Program-made: the position numbers and the translations under genes
Part shown: piece by piece, positions 25,142 through 36,191 of the stretch
Numbering within the stretch: the first letter of the stretch is position 1
How the letters are laid out: every line of letters starts with the position of its first letter
Notes under the pieces: model-generated
What the model saw: the letters and a program-made list of their open reading frames with translations, nothing else
Database searches by the model: none
What the model was told of the DNA's origin: nothing
Assembly: GCA_001644045.1 (NCBI GenBank)
Contig: LUUF01000019.1
Location: forward strand, 124,001-188,000
Reading direction: 5' to 3'
DNA: 64,000 nt
From: Methylomonas methanica
Lineage (GTDB): Bacteria > Pseudomonadota > Gammaproteobacteria > Methylococcales > Methylomonadaceae

Positions 25142-25855
25142 TCAATCAATCGACAGCGCTAACCGCCGCAAATTGAAACGACGTGCCGGCGTGACCAGCG
25201 CCGCGCATCCAGCATCATCGACATCCAATTCGTGAACCAACCACGCACTTGCCGAACCGTATTCAGGGGGAATGACTAGTAACTGCCCGGCCTTTTCCAA
25301 TTGAAATTCGCATTGCTCTATTCCCAAAGCAATTCCCCTGCCAACCGCTTTGACGAACGCCTCTTTTTTGGTCCATAGTCGGTAAAAAGCTTCTAACCGG
25401 GCGTCCGCCGGCAATTGGCGCCAATCCCGATATTCCCGGTCGGAAAAACAACGCTCCGCCAGACCATCAAGATGCTGGCGCGGCCTGCAGGTCTCGATAT
25501 CGATACCAATATCGGCGAAATCCGCAACCGCTATCAATAAAGTATCGGCACTATGCGAAAGATTGAAATGTAGCGCCCCGCCGACCAAGGCAGGCTTACC
25601 ATATTGCCCTGTTTCAAACGCCAATGTGACTGGCTCAACATCAAGATAGCCAGCCAGAGTTTGCCGCAACAAACCGCGCACTGCGAGGTAACGGTCCCGC
25701 AATAAGGCTGACTTAAATGCCTCCGCCTTGGATCTTTCGTCGTCCATCAACAGTCCAGTCAATTGTTGCAACGCCGTTGCCGTCAGTCGCAAATTCCCAT
25801 GCCAAACATCGACAAAATACTGATTCACCATTTCTCCGTTACTGTATAAACCCAT
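25142..25855 (-). CDS. 4'-phosphopantetheinyl transferase, Sfp/Gsp type
   Basis: 237 residues (a start at 25831 or the adjacent GTG is also possible). It transfers the phosphopantetheine arm of CoA to acyl or peptidyl carrier proteins. The two Mg/CoA motifs are intact: GIDIE (D119, E121) and WTKKEAFVKAVGRG (E165). The upstream HFNLSHS stretch is also typical. The Sfp length rather than the 120-residue AcpS length suggests broad carrier specificity, including PKS, NRPS or PUFA synthases elsewhere in the genome. It is transcribed away from ilvI. Confidence 0.9.
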   Translation of the reverse strand: MGLYSNGEMVNQYFVDVWHGNLRLTATALQQLTGLLMDDERSKAEAFKSALLRDRYLAVRGLLRQTLAGYLDVEPVTLAFETGQYGKPALVGGALHFNLSHSADTLLIAVADFADIGIDIETCRPRQHLDGLAERCFSDREYRDWRQLPADARLEAFYRLWTKKEAFVKAVGRGIALGIEQCEFQLEKAGQLLVIPPEYGSASAWLVHELDVDDAGCAALVTPARRFNLRRLALSID

Positions 25856-25894
25856 CCATTTACCGACAATCCCAAGCGAAATCCTTGGTTTTCC

Positions 25895-25923
25895 TTGACG
25901 AAAAGGGTCAAAAACAGTAGCTT
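25895..25923 (+). promoter_or_regulatory. Candidate promoter for ilvIHC
   Basis: TTGACG (25895-25900), a 17-nt spacer and a weak TAGCTT -10 (25918-25923), about 60 nt ahead of ilvI. I saw no leader peptide rich in branched-chain residues in this short leader. Confidence 0.4.
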
Positions 25924-25984
25924 ATCCAACCTTTTTTGTAAAATCTGCATTTCCCCGATCGATTAGTTTTTTGAGGACGTAAAA

Positions 25985-27720
25985 TTGGAACTCAGTGGCG
26001 GACATATTCTTGTCCAATGTCTTAAAGATGAAGGTGTCGAATTTGTATTTGGCTATCCGGGTGGCTCTGTCTTGCACATCTATGATGCCATTTTCCATCA
26101 AGACGAAGTGAAACATATCCTGGTCAGACACGAGCAAGCGGCAGCCCACGCGGCGGATGCTTATGCGCGGGCTACCGGCAAACCCGGCGTGGTGCTGGTC
26201 ACCTCTGGCCCTGGCGCGACCAATGCCGTCACCGGTATTGCTACAGCCTATATGGATTCTATCCCGATGGTGATTATCTCGGGACAAGTGCCGTCGCCGG
26301 TGATAGGCAGCGACGCGTTCCAGGAAGTCGATACGGTCGGCATTACCCGCCCCTGCGTGAAACACAACTTTTTGGTCAAGGACGTCAACGATCTGGCCGA
26401 GACGATGAAAAAAGCCTTTTACGTGGCGACTACCGGCCGCCCCGGCCCGGTTTTGGTCGACGTGCCGAAGGACATCACCGACCCGAACATCAAGGTACCG
26501 TATAAGTACCCGAAAAAAGTCGTGATGCGCTCTTACAATCCGGTGGTCACCGGCCATAAGGGCCAGATTAAGCGCGCTGTAGAAATGCTGCTGACCGCGC
26601 AACGGCCGATCATTTATTCGGGCGGCGGCGTGATTTTGGGCGAAGGCCACAAGGAATTGACCGAACTAACGCAAATGCTCGGTTACCCAATCACCAATAC
26701 GCTGATGGGTTTGGGCGGCTATCCGGCTACCGACAAGCAATTCGTCGGCATGTTGGGCATGCACGGTACTTACGAAGCCAATATGGCTATGCACGAAAGC
26801 GATGTGATTCTCGCCGTAGGCGCGCGCTTCGATGACCGGGTAACCGGTAAGTTGGCTGAGTTCTGCCCGTACGCGAAGATCATCCATATAGACGTCGACC
26901 CGGCTTCGATTTCCAAAACCGTTAAAGTTGACGTGCCTATCGTCGGCGAAGTAAAACCGGTGTTGGAACAAATGATAGAGCTGATCAAAGACAGCAAAAT
27001 CAAGCCGTCCAAAACCTCGCTGGAATCCTGGTGGCAGCTGATTCAAAGCTGGCGCGACGTGCATTGCCTGGAATACGACCGCAACAGCAAGGTGATTAAG
27101 CCGCAATATGTGGTGGAACAGCTGTATCAGGTCACTCATGGCGAAGCCTATGTCACATCGGACGTTGGTCAGCACCAAATGTATGCGGCCCAGTATTACC
27201 ACTTCGACAAACCACGGCGCTGGATCAACTCCGGCGGCTTGGGTACGATGGGCTTTGGCTTGCCTGCGGCGATCGGCGTGAAATTGGCGTTTCCGGAAGC
27301 CAATGTTGCCTGTATTACCGGCGAAGCCAGCATTCAGATGTGTATTCAGGAACTGTCCACCGCGCTGCAATACAACGCGCCTGTGAAGATCATCAACCTG
27401 AATAACCGCTATATGGGCATGGTGCGGCAGTGGCAGGAATTTTCCTACGAAAGCCGCTATTCGCAGTCGTATATGGATACCATCCCCGACTTCGTCAAGC
27501 TGGCGGAGGCCTATGGTCACGTCGGCATGCTAATCGAAAAACCGGAAGACGTGCGCGGCGCGCTGGAGCATGCGTTTGCCTTGAAAGACAGAACCGTATT
27601 CCTGGATTTCATCACCGACCGTACCGAAAACGTTTACCCCATGATAGAAGCAGGCAAAGGCCATCACGACATGAAATTGCGCGTCGCGCCCGGCACCCCG
27701 GTAGACAGGGAGTTGTCATA

Positions 27721-27721
<1 letters not shown>
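25985..27721 (+). CDS. ilvI: Acetolactate synthase, large (catalytic) subunit
   Basis: 578 residues from a TTG start supported by a GAGGA ribosome site. It condenses pyruvate with pyruvate or 2-ketobutyrate in valine, leucine and isoleucine synthesis, using thiamine diphosphate and FAD. Visible features are the N-terminal FVFGYPGGSVLHIYDA with HEQAAAHAADAYARATGKPGV (catalytic Glu) and the thiamine diphosphate site GEASIQM...NLNNRYMGMVRQWQ, where E replaces the more common D. Its stop shares one base with the ilvH start (TAATG), so the two subunits are coupled. Confidence 0.96.
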
Positions 27722-29261
<1,540 letters not shown>

Positions 29262-29279
29262 GCTTTTCGGCTAGGATTA

Positions 29280-29308
29280 AAGCCCATCTACACGATGGGC
29301 TTTTTTTT
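29280..29308 (+). terminator. Rho-independent terminator of ilvIHC
   Basis: AAGCCCAT / ATGGGCTT stem with a 7-nt loop followed by eight T, 18 nt after ilvC. Confidence 0.9.
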
Positions 29309-29327
29309 GCCCGCAGGATTTTGCCAA

Positions 29328-30110
29328 ATGCCTGATCGCTATCGCTTAAACAGCTTTTATCTCGGTGTAATCACCGCAGCCTTGGCACTACCCTGTTCCG
29401 CTGATTACTTACTATGGAGCAACAGCGAGATTCAATACCTGCACGGCGCCAATTACAACGACCCCTTCAACCCCAACGATGTCAGCCAATCCATCATCAC
29501 GATAACCAACACGCACGGCTGGACTTATGGCCGCAATTTTTTCTTTATGGATACGCTGTTTACCGAATCGGGCCAGACGTCGCAAACCAACCTTTACGGC
29601 GAGGCTTACAGCACCTTCAGCCTGAGCAAAATCAGCGGCCTGGATTTGTCGTTCGGGATTTTCAAGGATTTTGGTGTTACTGGCGGCATCAACTTGGGCG
29701 AAAATATGAACAGCAGTCAAAGCGGTTTCAGGGCTTGGCTTTACGGCGTTACACTGGATTTCAATCTGCCGGGTTTTAGCTATTTCAACATCGATTTTTT
29801 ACGGCAACGGGTTACCGAACCCGACGATATCGGCACCTCCTGGCAAATCACGCCAGTGTGGCAGTTGCCGTTTGAAATAGCCGGCAGCAAATGGAGCTTC
29901 GAAGGCTTCGCCGACTTCATCGGCGAGAAAGGCGACCGCGCGGCGCGTCAGGCCTTGGCGCAACCGCAGTTACGACTGGATATCGGCGATTTATGGGGCA
30001 ATAGCAGCCATCTGTATCTGGGCATCGAATACCAATACTGGCACAATAAATACGGCATTAAAGGCCTGCACGACAACGTGCCGCAAGCCTTGCTGCTGTG
30101 GAAATTCTGA
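29328..30110 (+). CDS. Outer-membrane channel, Tsx/OmpK family
   Basis: 260 residues from the ATG at 29328. An in-frame candidate at 29295 lies inside the terminator hairpin and is rejected. A signal peptide (about 1-25, ending CSADY) leads into a beta-barrel with alternating hydrophobic strands and a terminal LLLWKF ending in the aromatic outer-membrane signal. The pattern (YLLWSNSEIQYLHG, THGWTYGRNFFFMDTL, FEGFADFIGEKG) matches the nucleoside-specific Tsx/OmpK channels. Substrate is not demonstrable. It sits between ilvC and pssA. Confidence 0.82.
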   Translation: MPDRYRLNSFYLGVITAALALPCSADYLLWSNSEIQYLHGANYNDPFNPNDVSQSIITITNTHGWTYGRNFFFMDTLFTESGQTSQTNLYGEAYSTFSLSKISGLDLSFGIFKDFGVTGGINLGENMNSSQSGFRAWLYGVTLDFNLPGFSYFNIDFLRQRVTEPDDIGTSWQITPVWQLPFEIAGSKWSFEGFADFIGEKGDRAARQALAQPQLRLDIGDLWGNSSHLYLGIEYQYWHNKYGIKGLHDNVPQALLLWKF

Positions 30111-30194
30111 CCCCAAACGCCCGGCATTTAGTTAAGCAGCTGTCATATTCAGCATGTACAATGCCGCCAACTTTTCAACCTTTCTAGACACATT

Positions 30195-30935
30195 ATGATC
30201 AAGAAGCAACCGCTTACGCGTCATCGTGGCATTTACCTACTGCCCAATCTGTTCACCACGGGCGCCATGTTTGCCGGATTTTATGCGATTACGTCGGCGA
30301 TTAACGGCCGCTTCGAAACGGCGGCTATTTCCATGTTCATCGCCATGGTGCTGGATGGCCTGGATGGTCGGGTTGCCCGTCTGACCAATACGCAAAGTGA
30401 ATTTGGTGTGCAGTACGACAGCTTGTCCGACATGGTCTCGTTCGGCGTCGCCCCGGCTATCGTCATGTATTTGTGGACCCTATCCACCATGGGTCAGGCC
30501 GGCCTGTTCGCCGCATTTGTGCATATGGCCGGCGGCGCGTTGCGGTTGGCGCGCTTCAATACCCAAGTGGAAGTGGCCGATAAACGTTATTTTCAAGGCC
30601 TGCCCAGCCCCGCGGCGGCGGCGATTCTGGCCGGCGGCCTGTGGTTCTGCGTGGAAAACGGTTACGACGTGGAAAACATCAAATATCTGGTATTGCTGAC
30701 CACCATCAGCACCGGCTTGCTAATGGTCAGCAATTTCCGCTATTCCAGCTTCAAGGAAATCGATTTTAAAAACAAGGTGCCGTTCATCGTTGCCATCATC
30801 GCCATGCTGGTGATCAGCTTCATCCTGGCGCAACCGCAGCGGATGTTATTTCTACTGTCCGTCGGCTACGCCATCTCCGGCCCCATCGTTACGCTGGTAT
30901 TGCGTAAACGCAAGTTGCAAAGCCGCAAAAACTGA
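30195..30935 (+). CDS. pssA: CDP-diacylglycerol-serine O-phosphatidyltransferase
   Basis: 246 residues. It makes phosphatidylserine, the precursor of phosphatidylethanolamine. The CDP-alcohol phosphatidyltransferase motif is complete: DGLDGRVARLTNTQSEFG followed by QYDSLSDMVSFG. About six to seven membrane helices are evident. This type II enzyme is commonly encoded between ilvC and leuA in proteobacteria, as here. Confidence 0.93.
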   Translation: MIKKQPLTRHRGIYLLPNLFTTGAMFAGFYAITSAINGRFETAAISMFIAMVLDGLDGRVARLTNTQSEFGVQYDSLSDMVSFGVAPAIVMYLWTLSTMGQAGLFAAFVHMAGGALRLARFNTQVEVADKRYFQGLPSPAAAAILAGGLWFCVENGYDVENIKYLVLLTTISTGLLMVSNFRYSSFKEIDFKNKVPFIVAIIAMLVISFILAQPQRMLFLLSVGYAISGPIVTLVLRKRKLQSRKN

Positions 30936-30938
30936 GAC

Positions 30939-31760
30939 ATGAGCGAACATGGCGGCAAACAATTGATCGATGCGCTGGACGAGCACTGGCGCAAATACCG
31001 TAAATTGCTGAAAGCTTGCCGCCAAAGCACGAGCGAAGATAATATTCATGAATTCCGCGTCAGTACCCGGCGCTTAATGTCGCTCATCGAACTGCTGAAT
31101 TCGCTAGCCCCGCAAGCCGCGCTCGCCAAAATCCGCAAAGCGCTAAAAAAACAGTTAGATCAATTTGACGAGTTACGCGATACGCAAGTCATGTTGTTTG
31201 AAGTCGCCAAGAATATGCCCATCCTGCCGGAATTAGAGCCTTTTTTAGCTTTTATGCATGAACGGGAGCAACAATTGCTAATTCACAGCAAATCAAATAT
31301 CGCTAGCTTCTACCAGCCTAAACTTCGACGCAAAGTAAAAAAAGCCGGCAAACGTTTCGAACGGCAAATTGCCAATACCGATCTAAATACTGCCTTGCCG
31401 ATTGCTATCGATCAGATTTATGCGCTGACCCTCGAGCGCTATCAAGAGCTCGACCCAACCAACCCTGCCAGCATCCACCGGCTACGTATTGCCGTAAAGA
31501 AGCTCCGTTATACGTTATTGGCAGTACAAACCATTATTGTCGATTTGCCGGAACCCCTGTTCAAGCAGCTACAAAGCTATTTGACTCACATGGGCGATAT
31601 TCAAAACTCCACAGTACTTTTAAATACTCTGGACGCGTTTTTTGTACACAAAATACCCGAAGCTATCGAACAGTATTACAGACAGCAACAACAAGACCTG
31701 ATAACTGTATTTATGGCACGTGCCTCGGAGATTTTAGAATTTTGGCAAAAGAAAGATTGA
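30939..31760 (+). CDS. CHAD domain protein
   Basis: 273 residues, all helical, with the conserved CHAD histidine/arginine signatures NIHEFRVSTRRLMSLIELL near residue 35 and SIHRLRIAVKKLRYTLLAV near 185. CHAD domains bind polyphosphate and inorganic-phosphate-rich granules. No CYTH partner domain is present. It starts 3 nt after pssA, so co-transcription is likely, though a functional link to phospholipid synthesis is not obvious. Confidence 0.88.
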   Translation: MSEHGGKQLIDALDEHWRKYRKLLKACRQSTSEDNIHEFRVSTRRLMSLIELLNSLAPQAALAKIRKALKKQLDQFDELRDTQVMLFEVAKNMPILPELEPFLAFMHEREQQLLIHSKSNIASFYQPKLRRKVKKAGKRFERQIANTDLNTALPIAIDQIYALTLERYQELDPTNPASIHRLRIAVKKLRYTLLAVQTIIVDLPEPLFKQLQSYLTHMGDIQNSTVLLNTLDAFFVHKIPEAIEQYYRQQQQDLITVFMARASEILEFWQKKD

Positions 31761-31875
31761 CTTTGTATCTCCAAAAATAACTTTTCAGATCAGTTCCATG
31801 CCAATCTCGGCCATCCGCGAGACGAATCAATTTGAGCTACCCGCGTCCCGTCTTCCGACCAACGCTATCTGAAAC

Positions 31876-31904
31876 TTGAGCCATAGTCGGCAATCAAGTA
31901 TAGT
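31876..31904 (+). promoter_or_regulatory. Sigma70 promoter for leuA
   Basis: TTGAGC (31876-31881), a 17-nt spacer and TATAGT (31899-31904). The transcript would start near 31911, giving a leuA leader of about 185 nt. The gap from the CHAD gene to leuA is 334 nt and holds this promoter plus the small ORF at 31913. Confidence 0.7.
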
Positions 31905-31912
31905 TTCCGGCC

Positions 31913-32008
31913 ATGAACAATCAGACGATCATTTTGGATAAAATCTTAGTTTTCATGCCAGCCATTGGCAGACGGTTGTTCTGCCTGTCTTTAAGATTGC
32001 TGCCCTGA
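31913..32008 (+). CDS. Possible leucine-rich leader peptide of leuA
   Basis: A 31-codon ORF in the leuA leader. It ends [12 protein letters not shown] and has five Leu codons of three different types within nine codons just before the stop. That is the layout expected of a leucine attenuation peptide. Against it, the ATG is only about 2 nt from the predicted transcript start, no ribosome site is seen (also not for the internal ATG at 31955), and no downstream hairpin with a T run is evident. Confidence 0.35.
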   Translation: MNNQTIILDKILVFMPAIGRRLFCLSLRLLP

Positions 32009-32094
32009 GGGGCGCACTCTATCCTCATCTAACACAATACAACCCTTTTCTGTTTCTCGGCCCTAGCGCCGAACATTTCATGAACGGAGTTCTC

Positions 32095-33639
32095 ATGAAA
32101 GACAAATTAATTATATTCGACACTACTTTGCGCGATGGCGAGCAGAGCCCCGGCGCATCGATGACACGCGATGAAAAAGTCCGGATCGCCCGCGCACTGG
32201 AGCGCATGAAAGTCGACGTAATCGAGGCCGGCTTCCCTGCCGCCAGCCAGGGCGACTTCGAAGCCGTGCAAGCGGTCGCCGACGCAATCAAAGACAGTAC
32301 GGTCTGCGGTTTGGCTCGGGCGCTGGATAAAGATATAGACCGAGCCGGTGAAGCTCTGAAAGGCGCGAAAAGCTCCCGTATTCATACCTTTATCGCCACC
32401 TCACCGATCCACATGCAAAAAAAGCTGAATATGCAGCCGGATCAGGTAATCGAATACGCGATACGCGCGGTAAAACGCGCTCGCCAATACACCGATAACG
32501 TCGAGTTCTCACCGGAAGACGCCGGCCGCTCGGAAGAAGACTTCTTGTGCCGTATTCTGGAAGCGGTGATCGATGCCGGCGCAACAACGCTGAACATTCC
32601 GGACACGGTTGGTTACAGCATGCCGCAGCAGTTCGGCGCAACCATTGCCAATTTGATCAAACGCATTCCTAACTCCGATAAGGCGATCTTCTCGGTGCAT
32701 TGCCATAACGATTTGGGCTTGGCGGTTGCCAATTCCTTGTCGGCGGTGATGAACGGCGCCCGACAGGTGGAATGCACGATCAACGGTTTGGGTGAACGCG
32801 CGGGCAATGCTTCGCTGGAAGAAGTGGTAATGGCAGTACGCACACGCCAGGATTTCTTCGCTTGCGATACTGGCCTGGATGCACGCGAAATTGTCACCTG
32901 CTCGAAACTGGTGTCTTCGATCACCGGTTTCCCGGTACAGCCGAACAAGGCTATCGTCGGCGCCAACGCCTTCGCCCACGAATCCGGTATCCATCAGGAC
33001 GGCGTATTAAAAAACCGCGAGACTTACGAAATCATGCGCGCCGAGGATGTGGGCTGGACCACCAACCGCATGGTTTTGGGCAAACATTCAGGACGCAACG
33101 CATTCAAAACCCGCATGGCTGAATTGGGCGTGGATTTTGCCGGCGAAGCCGATTTGAACGATGCGTTTTTTCGCTTCAAACAATTGGCCGACAAAAAGCA
33201 CGATATTTTCGACGAAGACTTGCAGGCATTGATTTCCGAGCAAGGCTTCGAAGCTGAAGACGAGCATATCAAGTTGGTAGCGTTAAAAGTCTGTTCGGAA
33301 ACCGGCGAAGTACCTAACGCCACCGTAACGATACGCGTTGACGGCAAGGAAGTCACCGGTAGCGGGCAAGGCGGCGGCGCGGTGGACGCCAGCTTGAAAG
33401 CCATAGAAAGCCTGGTGAAAACCGGCGCGACTTTGGCGCTGTACTCGGTTAACAACATCACCACCGGCACCGATGCTCAAGGTGAAGTGACAGTCAGGTT
33501 GGAAAACGCAGGCCGCATCGTCAACGGCTCCGGTGCCGACACCGACATCGTTATCGCCTCGGCCAAGGCTTACATCAACGCAGTCAACAAACTGCAAAGC
33601 CCCGACCAACGTCAGCATCCGCAAAAAGGCGACGTCTGA
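32095..33639 (+). CDS. leuA: 2-isopropylmalate synthase
   Basis: 514 residues from the ATG at 32095, which has a GGAG ribosome site 6 nt upstream. An in-frame ATG at 32080 has none. It catalyses the first committed step of leucine synthesis from 2-ketoisovalerate and acetyl-CoA. The TIM-barrel carries [16 protein letters not shown] and the metal-binding [15 protein letters not shown]-terminal LeuA dimer domain (about 390-500) gives leucine feedback. It lies downstream of ilvIHC-pssA, grouping branched-chain amino acid genes. Confidence 0.96.
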   Translation: MKDKLIIFDTTLRDGEQSPGASMTRDEKVRIARALERMKVDVIEAGFPAASQGDFEAVQAVADAIKDSTVCGLARALDKDIDRAGEALKGAKSSRIHTFIATSPIHMQKKLNMQPDQVIEYAIRAVKRARQYTDNVEFSPEDAGRSEEDFLCRILEAVIDAGATTLNIPDTVGYSMPQQFGATIANLIKRIPNSDKAIFSVHCHNDLGLAVANSLSAVMNGARQVECTINGLGERAGNASLEEVVMAVRTRQDFFACDTGLDAREIVTCSKLVSSITGFPVQPNKAIVGANAFAHESGIHQDGVLKNRETYEIMRAEDVGWTTNRMVLGKHSGRNAFKTRMAELGVDFAGEADLNDAFFRFKQLADKKHDIFDEDLQALISEQGFEAEDEHIKLVALKVCSETGEVPNATVTIRVDGKEVTGSGQGGGAVDASLKAIESLVKTGATLALYSVNNITTGTDAQGEVTVRLENAGRIVNGSGADTDIVIASAKAYINAVNKLQSPDQRQHPQKGDV

Positions 33640-33652
33640 TTCTTGAGCGGCG

Positions 33653-34492
33653 ATGGATAAGGCAACCCGCTTACAGTATTTGGAGGCGATGGGCATCGAT
33701 GTCTGGGTTTCCAGACATCCGCCCATCACCGTTCAAGCGTTGCAAGCAGTGGATGACGAATCAAATCATGTAGAATGGGCTGACGACTGCAGGGATGCAG
33801 GAGGTAGGGCAATGTCGGGAGCAATTGCCGAACACCGTGAAGCCCATCGATCCCATCATGACGAACCCTCAGAAATCGATGAACGTTGGGCTTCGTTTCA
33901 CGAAGCCCACGCTACGCATCCCGCCCTCGCCAACGAACAAATCTGGAAAGACCTGCAACACCAAGTTTCTCTATGCCGCGCGTGCTCATTGTGTGAAACC
34001 CGCACCCAAACCGTGTTTGGCGTCGGCAATAAACAAGCGACCTGGATGCTGATCGGCGAAGCCCCCGGCCAGAACGAAGACTTGCAAGGCGAACCCTTCG
34101 TCGGCAAAGCAGGACAATTGCTGACTGAAATGCTGCGGGCGATAGGTTTGAAACGCGAGGAAGTCTACATCGCCAATATGCTGAAATGCCGGCCGCCGAA
34201 CAACCGCGATCCGGAAAGCGAAGAAGTCGCCGCGTGCAACCACTTTCTGCAACGACAAATCGAATTGCTACAACCGAAAATTATTTTGGCGGTGGGCCGC
34301 ATTGCCGCGCAAAACTTGCTCAAAACCCAGCAACCTCTGGCAAAATTACGCGGTGTCCGCCACCAACTGGATGGCATACCGTTAATTGTCATTCACCACC
34401 CGGCTTACTTATTACGTTCATTGCTGGAAAAAGCCAAGGCCTGGAGCGACTTGCAGTTTGCACTGTCGGTCTATCAAAAACTAGAAAAATAA
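33653..34492 (+). CDS. Uracil-DNA glycosylase, family 4 (iron-sulfur type)
   Basis: 279 residues. It removes uracil from DNA. The catalytic domain (about 95-279) has IGEAPGQNEDLQGEPFVGKAG, the Cys cluster ligands in CRACSLC, MLKCRPPNNRDP and AACNHF, and IHHPAYL. An N-terminal extension starting LQYLEAMGIDVWVSR, followed by a polar His/Glu-rich linker, is typical of gammaproteobacterial members. It starts 13 nt after leuA and 4 nt before rimI. Confidence 0.9.
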   Translation: MDKATRLQYLEAMGIDVWVSRHPPITVQALQAVDDESNHVEWADDCRDAGGRAMSGAIAEHREAHRSHHDEPSEIDERWASFHEAHATHPALANEQIWKDLQHQVSLCRACSLCETRTQTVFGVGNKQATWMLIGEAPGQNEDLQGEPFVGKAGQLLTEMLRAIGLKREEVYIANMLKCRPPNNRDPESEEVAACNHFLQRQIELLQPKIILAVGRIAAQNLLKTQQPLAKLRGVRHQLDGIPLIVIHHPAYLLRSLLEKAKAWSDLQFALSVYQKLEK

Positions 34493-34496
34493 AACC

Positions 34497-35051
34497 ATGT
34501 GGAAACTGTTACATAAACTGAAAGATGCAGTGATTTACGATGCGGACCGCGAATTTTACGCCAAGGTGTTTCCAGACTCGGTAGACAGCAAAGATTTAAT
34601 GCGCATGCGTAAAATGGACCATGCCGATTTGGCTAGCGTCCTGAAGATCGAAGAGTTAAATTACGAATTCCCCTGGTCGGAAGGCATATTTAAAGACTGT
34701 TTCCGCACCATGACTTATACCTGCTGGGTCTGCGAAGCACCAGACGACAGCATAGTCGGCTATTGCATCATCAATGTGGCGGCGGGCGAAGCTCATATTA
34801 TGAACATCAGCGTCAACCCCGACTTTCAACGCCAGGGCGCCGGCAGAAAAATGCTGGAGCACCTTGTCGAATACGCCCGGCCTCGCGCGGAGAAAATATT
34901 CCTGGAGGTACGTCCCAGCAACCCCGGGGCCATCAATTTGTACCGCAAAACCGGTTTTCGGGAAATCGGTACCCGCAAGAATTATTATCCGGCCAAGAAT
35001 GGTCGCGAGGACGCGATAATGTTTGAATTGGATCTGGTGCCTATGCTGTAG
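34497..35051 (+). CDS. rimI: Ribosomal protein S18-alanine N-acetyltransferase
   Basis: 184 residues. GNAT fold with the acetyl-CoA loop VNPDFQRQGAGRKMLEHL and the NPGAINLYRKTGFREIGTRKNYY signature of RimI. About 35 residues precede the usual start (the family core begins at RMRKMDHADL). It acetylates the N terminus of S18 in studied species. Last gene of the leuA-UDG-rimI run. Confidence 0.88.
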   Translation: MWKLLHKLKDAVIYDADREFYAKVFPDSVDSKDLMRMRKMDHADLASVLKIEELNYEFPWSEGIFKDCFRTMTYTCWVCEAPDDSIVGYCIINVAAGEAHIMNISVNPDFQRQGAGRKMLEHLVEYARPRAEKIFLEVRPSNPGAINLYRKTGFREIGTRKNYYPAKNGREDAIMFELDLVPML

Positions 35052-35143
35052 TCAGGTTTTGTTCTCTTGTTGCAAGACTACATAGTTGCTTGGGAATTGA
35101 AACCGACTCGTTGTAGGTCTTTCAACAGGCCTGCACCAAGGCG

Positions 35144-35311
35144 TTATGCTACCGGATATTTTTTCGATCTATTCTGCAACTGTTGAGTGTCTTGCTTCAA
35201 CCAATTCGCGGTTTGGACTCTTAAATCAATTTCATAGAGATAACTTGGATTTGCTTGAAAACCAGCGTTGCGGTTTTTAAAGGAGCTGGACTTGCCGTAT
35301 TTGCTTATCAT
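35144..35311 (-). CDS. Small hypothetical ORF, 55 residues
   Basis: ATG at 35311 with an AGGGAA ribosome-like site 6 nt upstream. A weak promoter (TTGACT at 35358-35363, 18 nt, CAGATA) lies 23 nt before the start. The peptide is hydrophilic and Gln/Lys/Asn-rich, without a signal or membrane segment. I do not recognise it. It could be a real small protein, the remnant of a larger gene, or chance. Confidence 0.3.
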   Translation of the reverse strand: MISKYGKSSSFKNRNAGFQANPSYLYEIDLRVQTANWLKQDTQQLQNRSKKYPVA

Positions 35312-35941
35312 CGTAATTCCCTAATATGCAGTTTATCTGTAGTGAAGCAAGAGACTAAGTCAAATTACAAAATTACTAACTCACAAACGCTGATTAGATA
35401 TTGCGCTCTACCAGCATGTAAAACTCTGATATTTGACAATATATGTTCAGCAAATAACGCGCCATTTTCCGAAAATAGGATTACATCCTCCGCCTCAAAC
35501 AAATATGTCCAGAAAAAATTATTTTGGTGCGTGCAATGCTGTCACAAGTGGCAGTCACCTGACATTTTTGGTCAGTAATAGAAAACATGGCTCATCTATA
35601 CAAAATAGCCCGATAACCAAGCTCCCAAATGCCATTTTGTCGATTAAGCCCGTAAAGTAGTTACTCCCCCAAGCATCGGTAGTTCAAATGGAGCACCAGA
35701 CTGAATTATTGGGTGCATAGCTAACTCAGTTAACTATATCTTCGGTAAATAAAAGCATGATCCCGTTGTGCGAGCTTTTTGTTTAAATTTAATTAACTTT
35801 AAGAAAGTGCATCAAGGACTTGTTTTGTAAAATTTTGTTTAATTTCTTAAAAATATCCATCAACGAAACGAACCAAAGCACTATTGAGTTTTGCCAGAAA
35901 GGTGGCAGAATTCGGCAAGCTTGGAGCTTGTGGGAGATCTT
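35312..35941. other. AT-rich stretch without a recognisable gene
   Basis: Visibly more AT-rich than its neighbours. Longer frames on the plus strand (for example from 35255 and 35433) start without ribosome sites and have no coding character. Small inverted repeats are present (CTGAC-7 nt-GTCAG at 35559-35575, TAACT-C-AGTTA at 35722-35732). A weak promoter for the 42-residue ORF may be TTGAGT near 35884 with CAGAAT 16 nt on. Confidence 0.5.
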
Positions 35942-36070
35942 ATGAAAATATTTGCAGTGTTGATATTAGCCTTAATTGGTTATGGCTTTGCGTTATTCTT
36001 ACGCGGCATAATCAAGGAGCTGGCTCAGTTTGCCGTTGAGGCATGGCGAGATGTTGAGATCGGCCAATAG
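35942..36070 (+). CDS. Small single-pass membrane protein, 42 residues
   Basis: ATG with a GGGAG ribosome site 5 nt upstream. Residues 3-21 form a hydrophobic helix (IFAVLILALIGYGFALFL). It is followed by a charged amphipathic helix, RGIIKELAQFAVEAWRDVE, and the stop. A strong terminator lies 70 nt downstream on the same strand. Ribosome site, membrane helix and terminator together argue for a real gene. It is too short for routine gene calling, and its function is unknown. Confidence 0.6.
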   Translation: MKIFAVLILALIGYGFALFLRGIIKELAQFAVEAWRDVEIGQ

Positions 36071-36140
36071 ACCGGTCTAATTCAGTCAAAATAGAATATT
36101 TAAAGTTCGGAAACGCCCTAAATTGCCAGCTGGGCAAGCA

Positions 36141-36167
36141 AAGCCGGGAATAATACCCGGCTTTTTT
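36141..36167 (+). terminator. Rho-independent terminator of the 42-residue ORF
   Basis: AAGCCGGG / CCCGGCTT perfect 8-bp stem with a 7-nt loop followed by a T run. It lies 25 nt before the convergent end of the HDOD gene. Confidence 0.85.
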
Positions 36168-36191
36168 ATGCGTCTAACCCCCTGCCGTGCA

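Noticed and set aside
27300-27360. GEAS instead of GDGS in the thiamine-diphosphate motif of IlvI
   Set aside because: E for D and A for G both occur in functional proteobacterial acetolactate synthases, and the rest of the site is intact.
35255-35660. Longer open frames on the plus strand of the AT-rich interval (107 and 75 codons)
   Set aside because: No ribosome sites, unusual residue composition and no recognisable domain. They are most likely chance frames in AT-rich DNA.
35880-35925. Sigma54 promoter (TGGCAG...GGCAA) upstream of the 42-residue ORF
   Set aside because: The -12 element does not match TTGCA and the spacing is off by eye.
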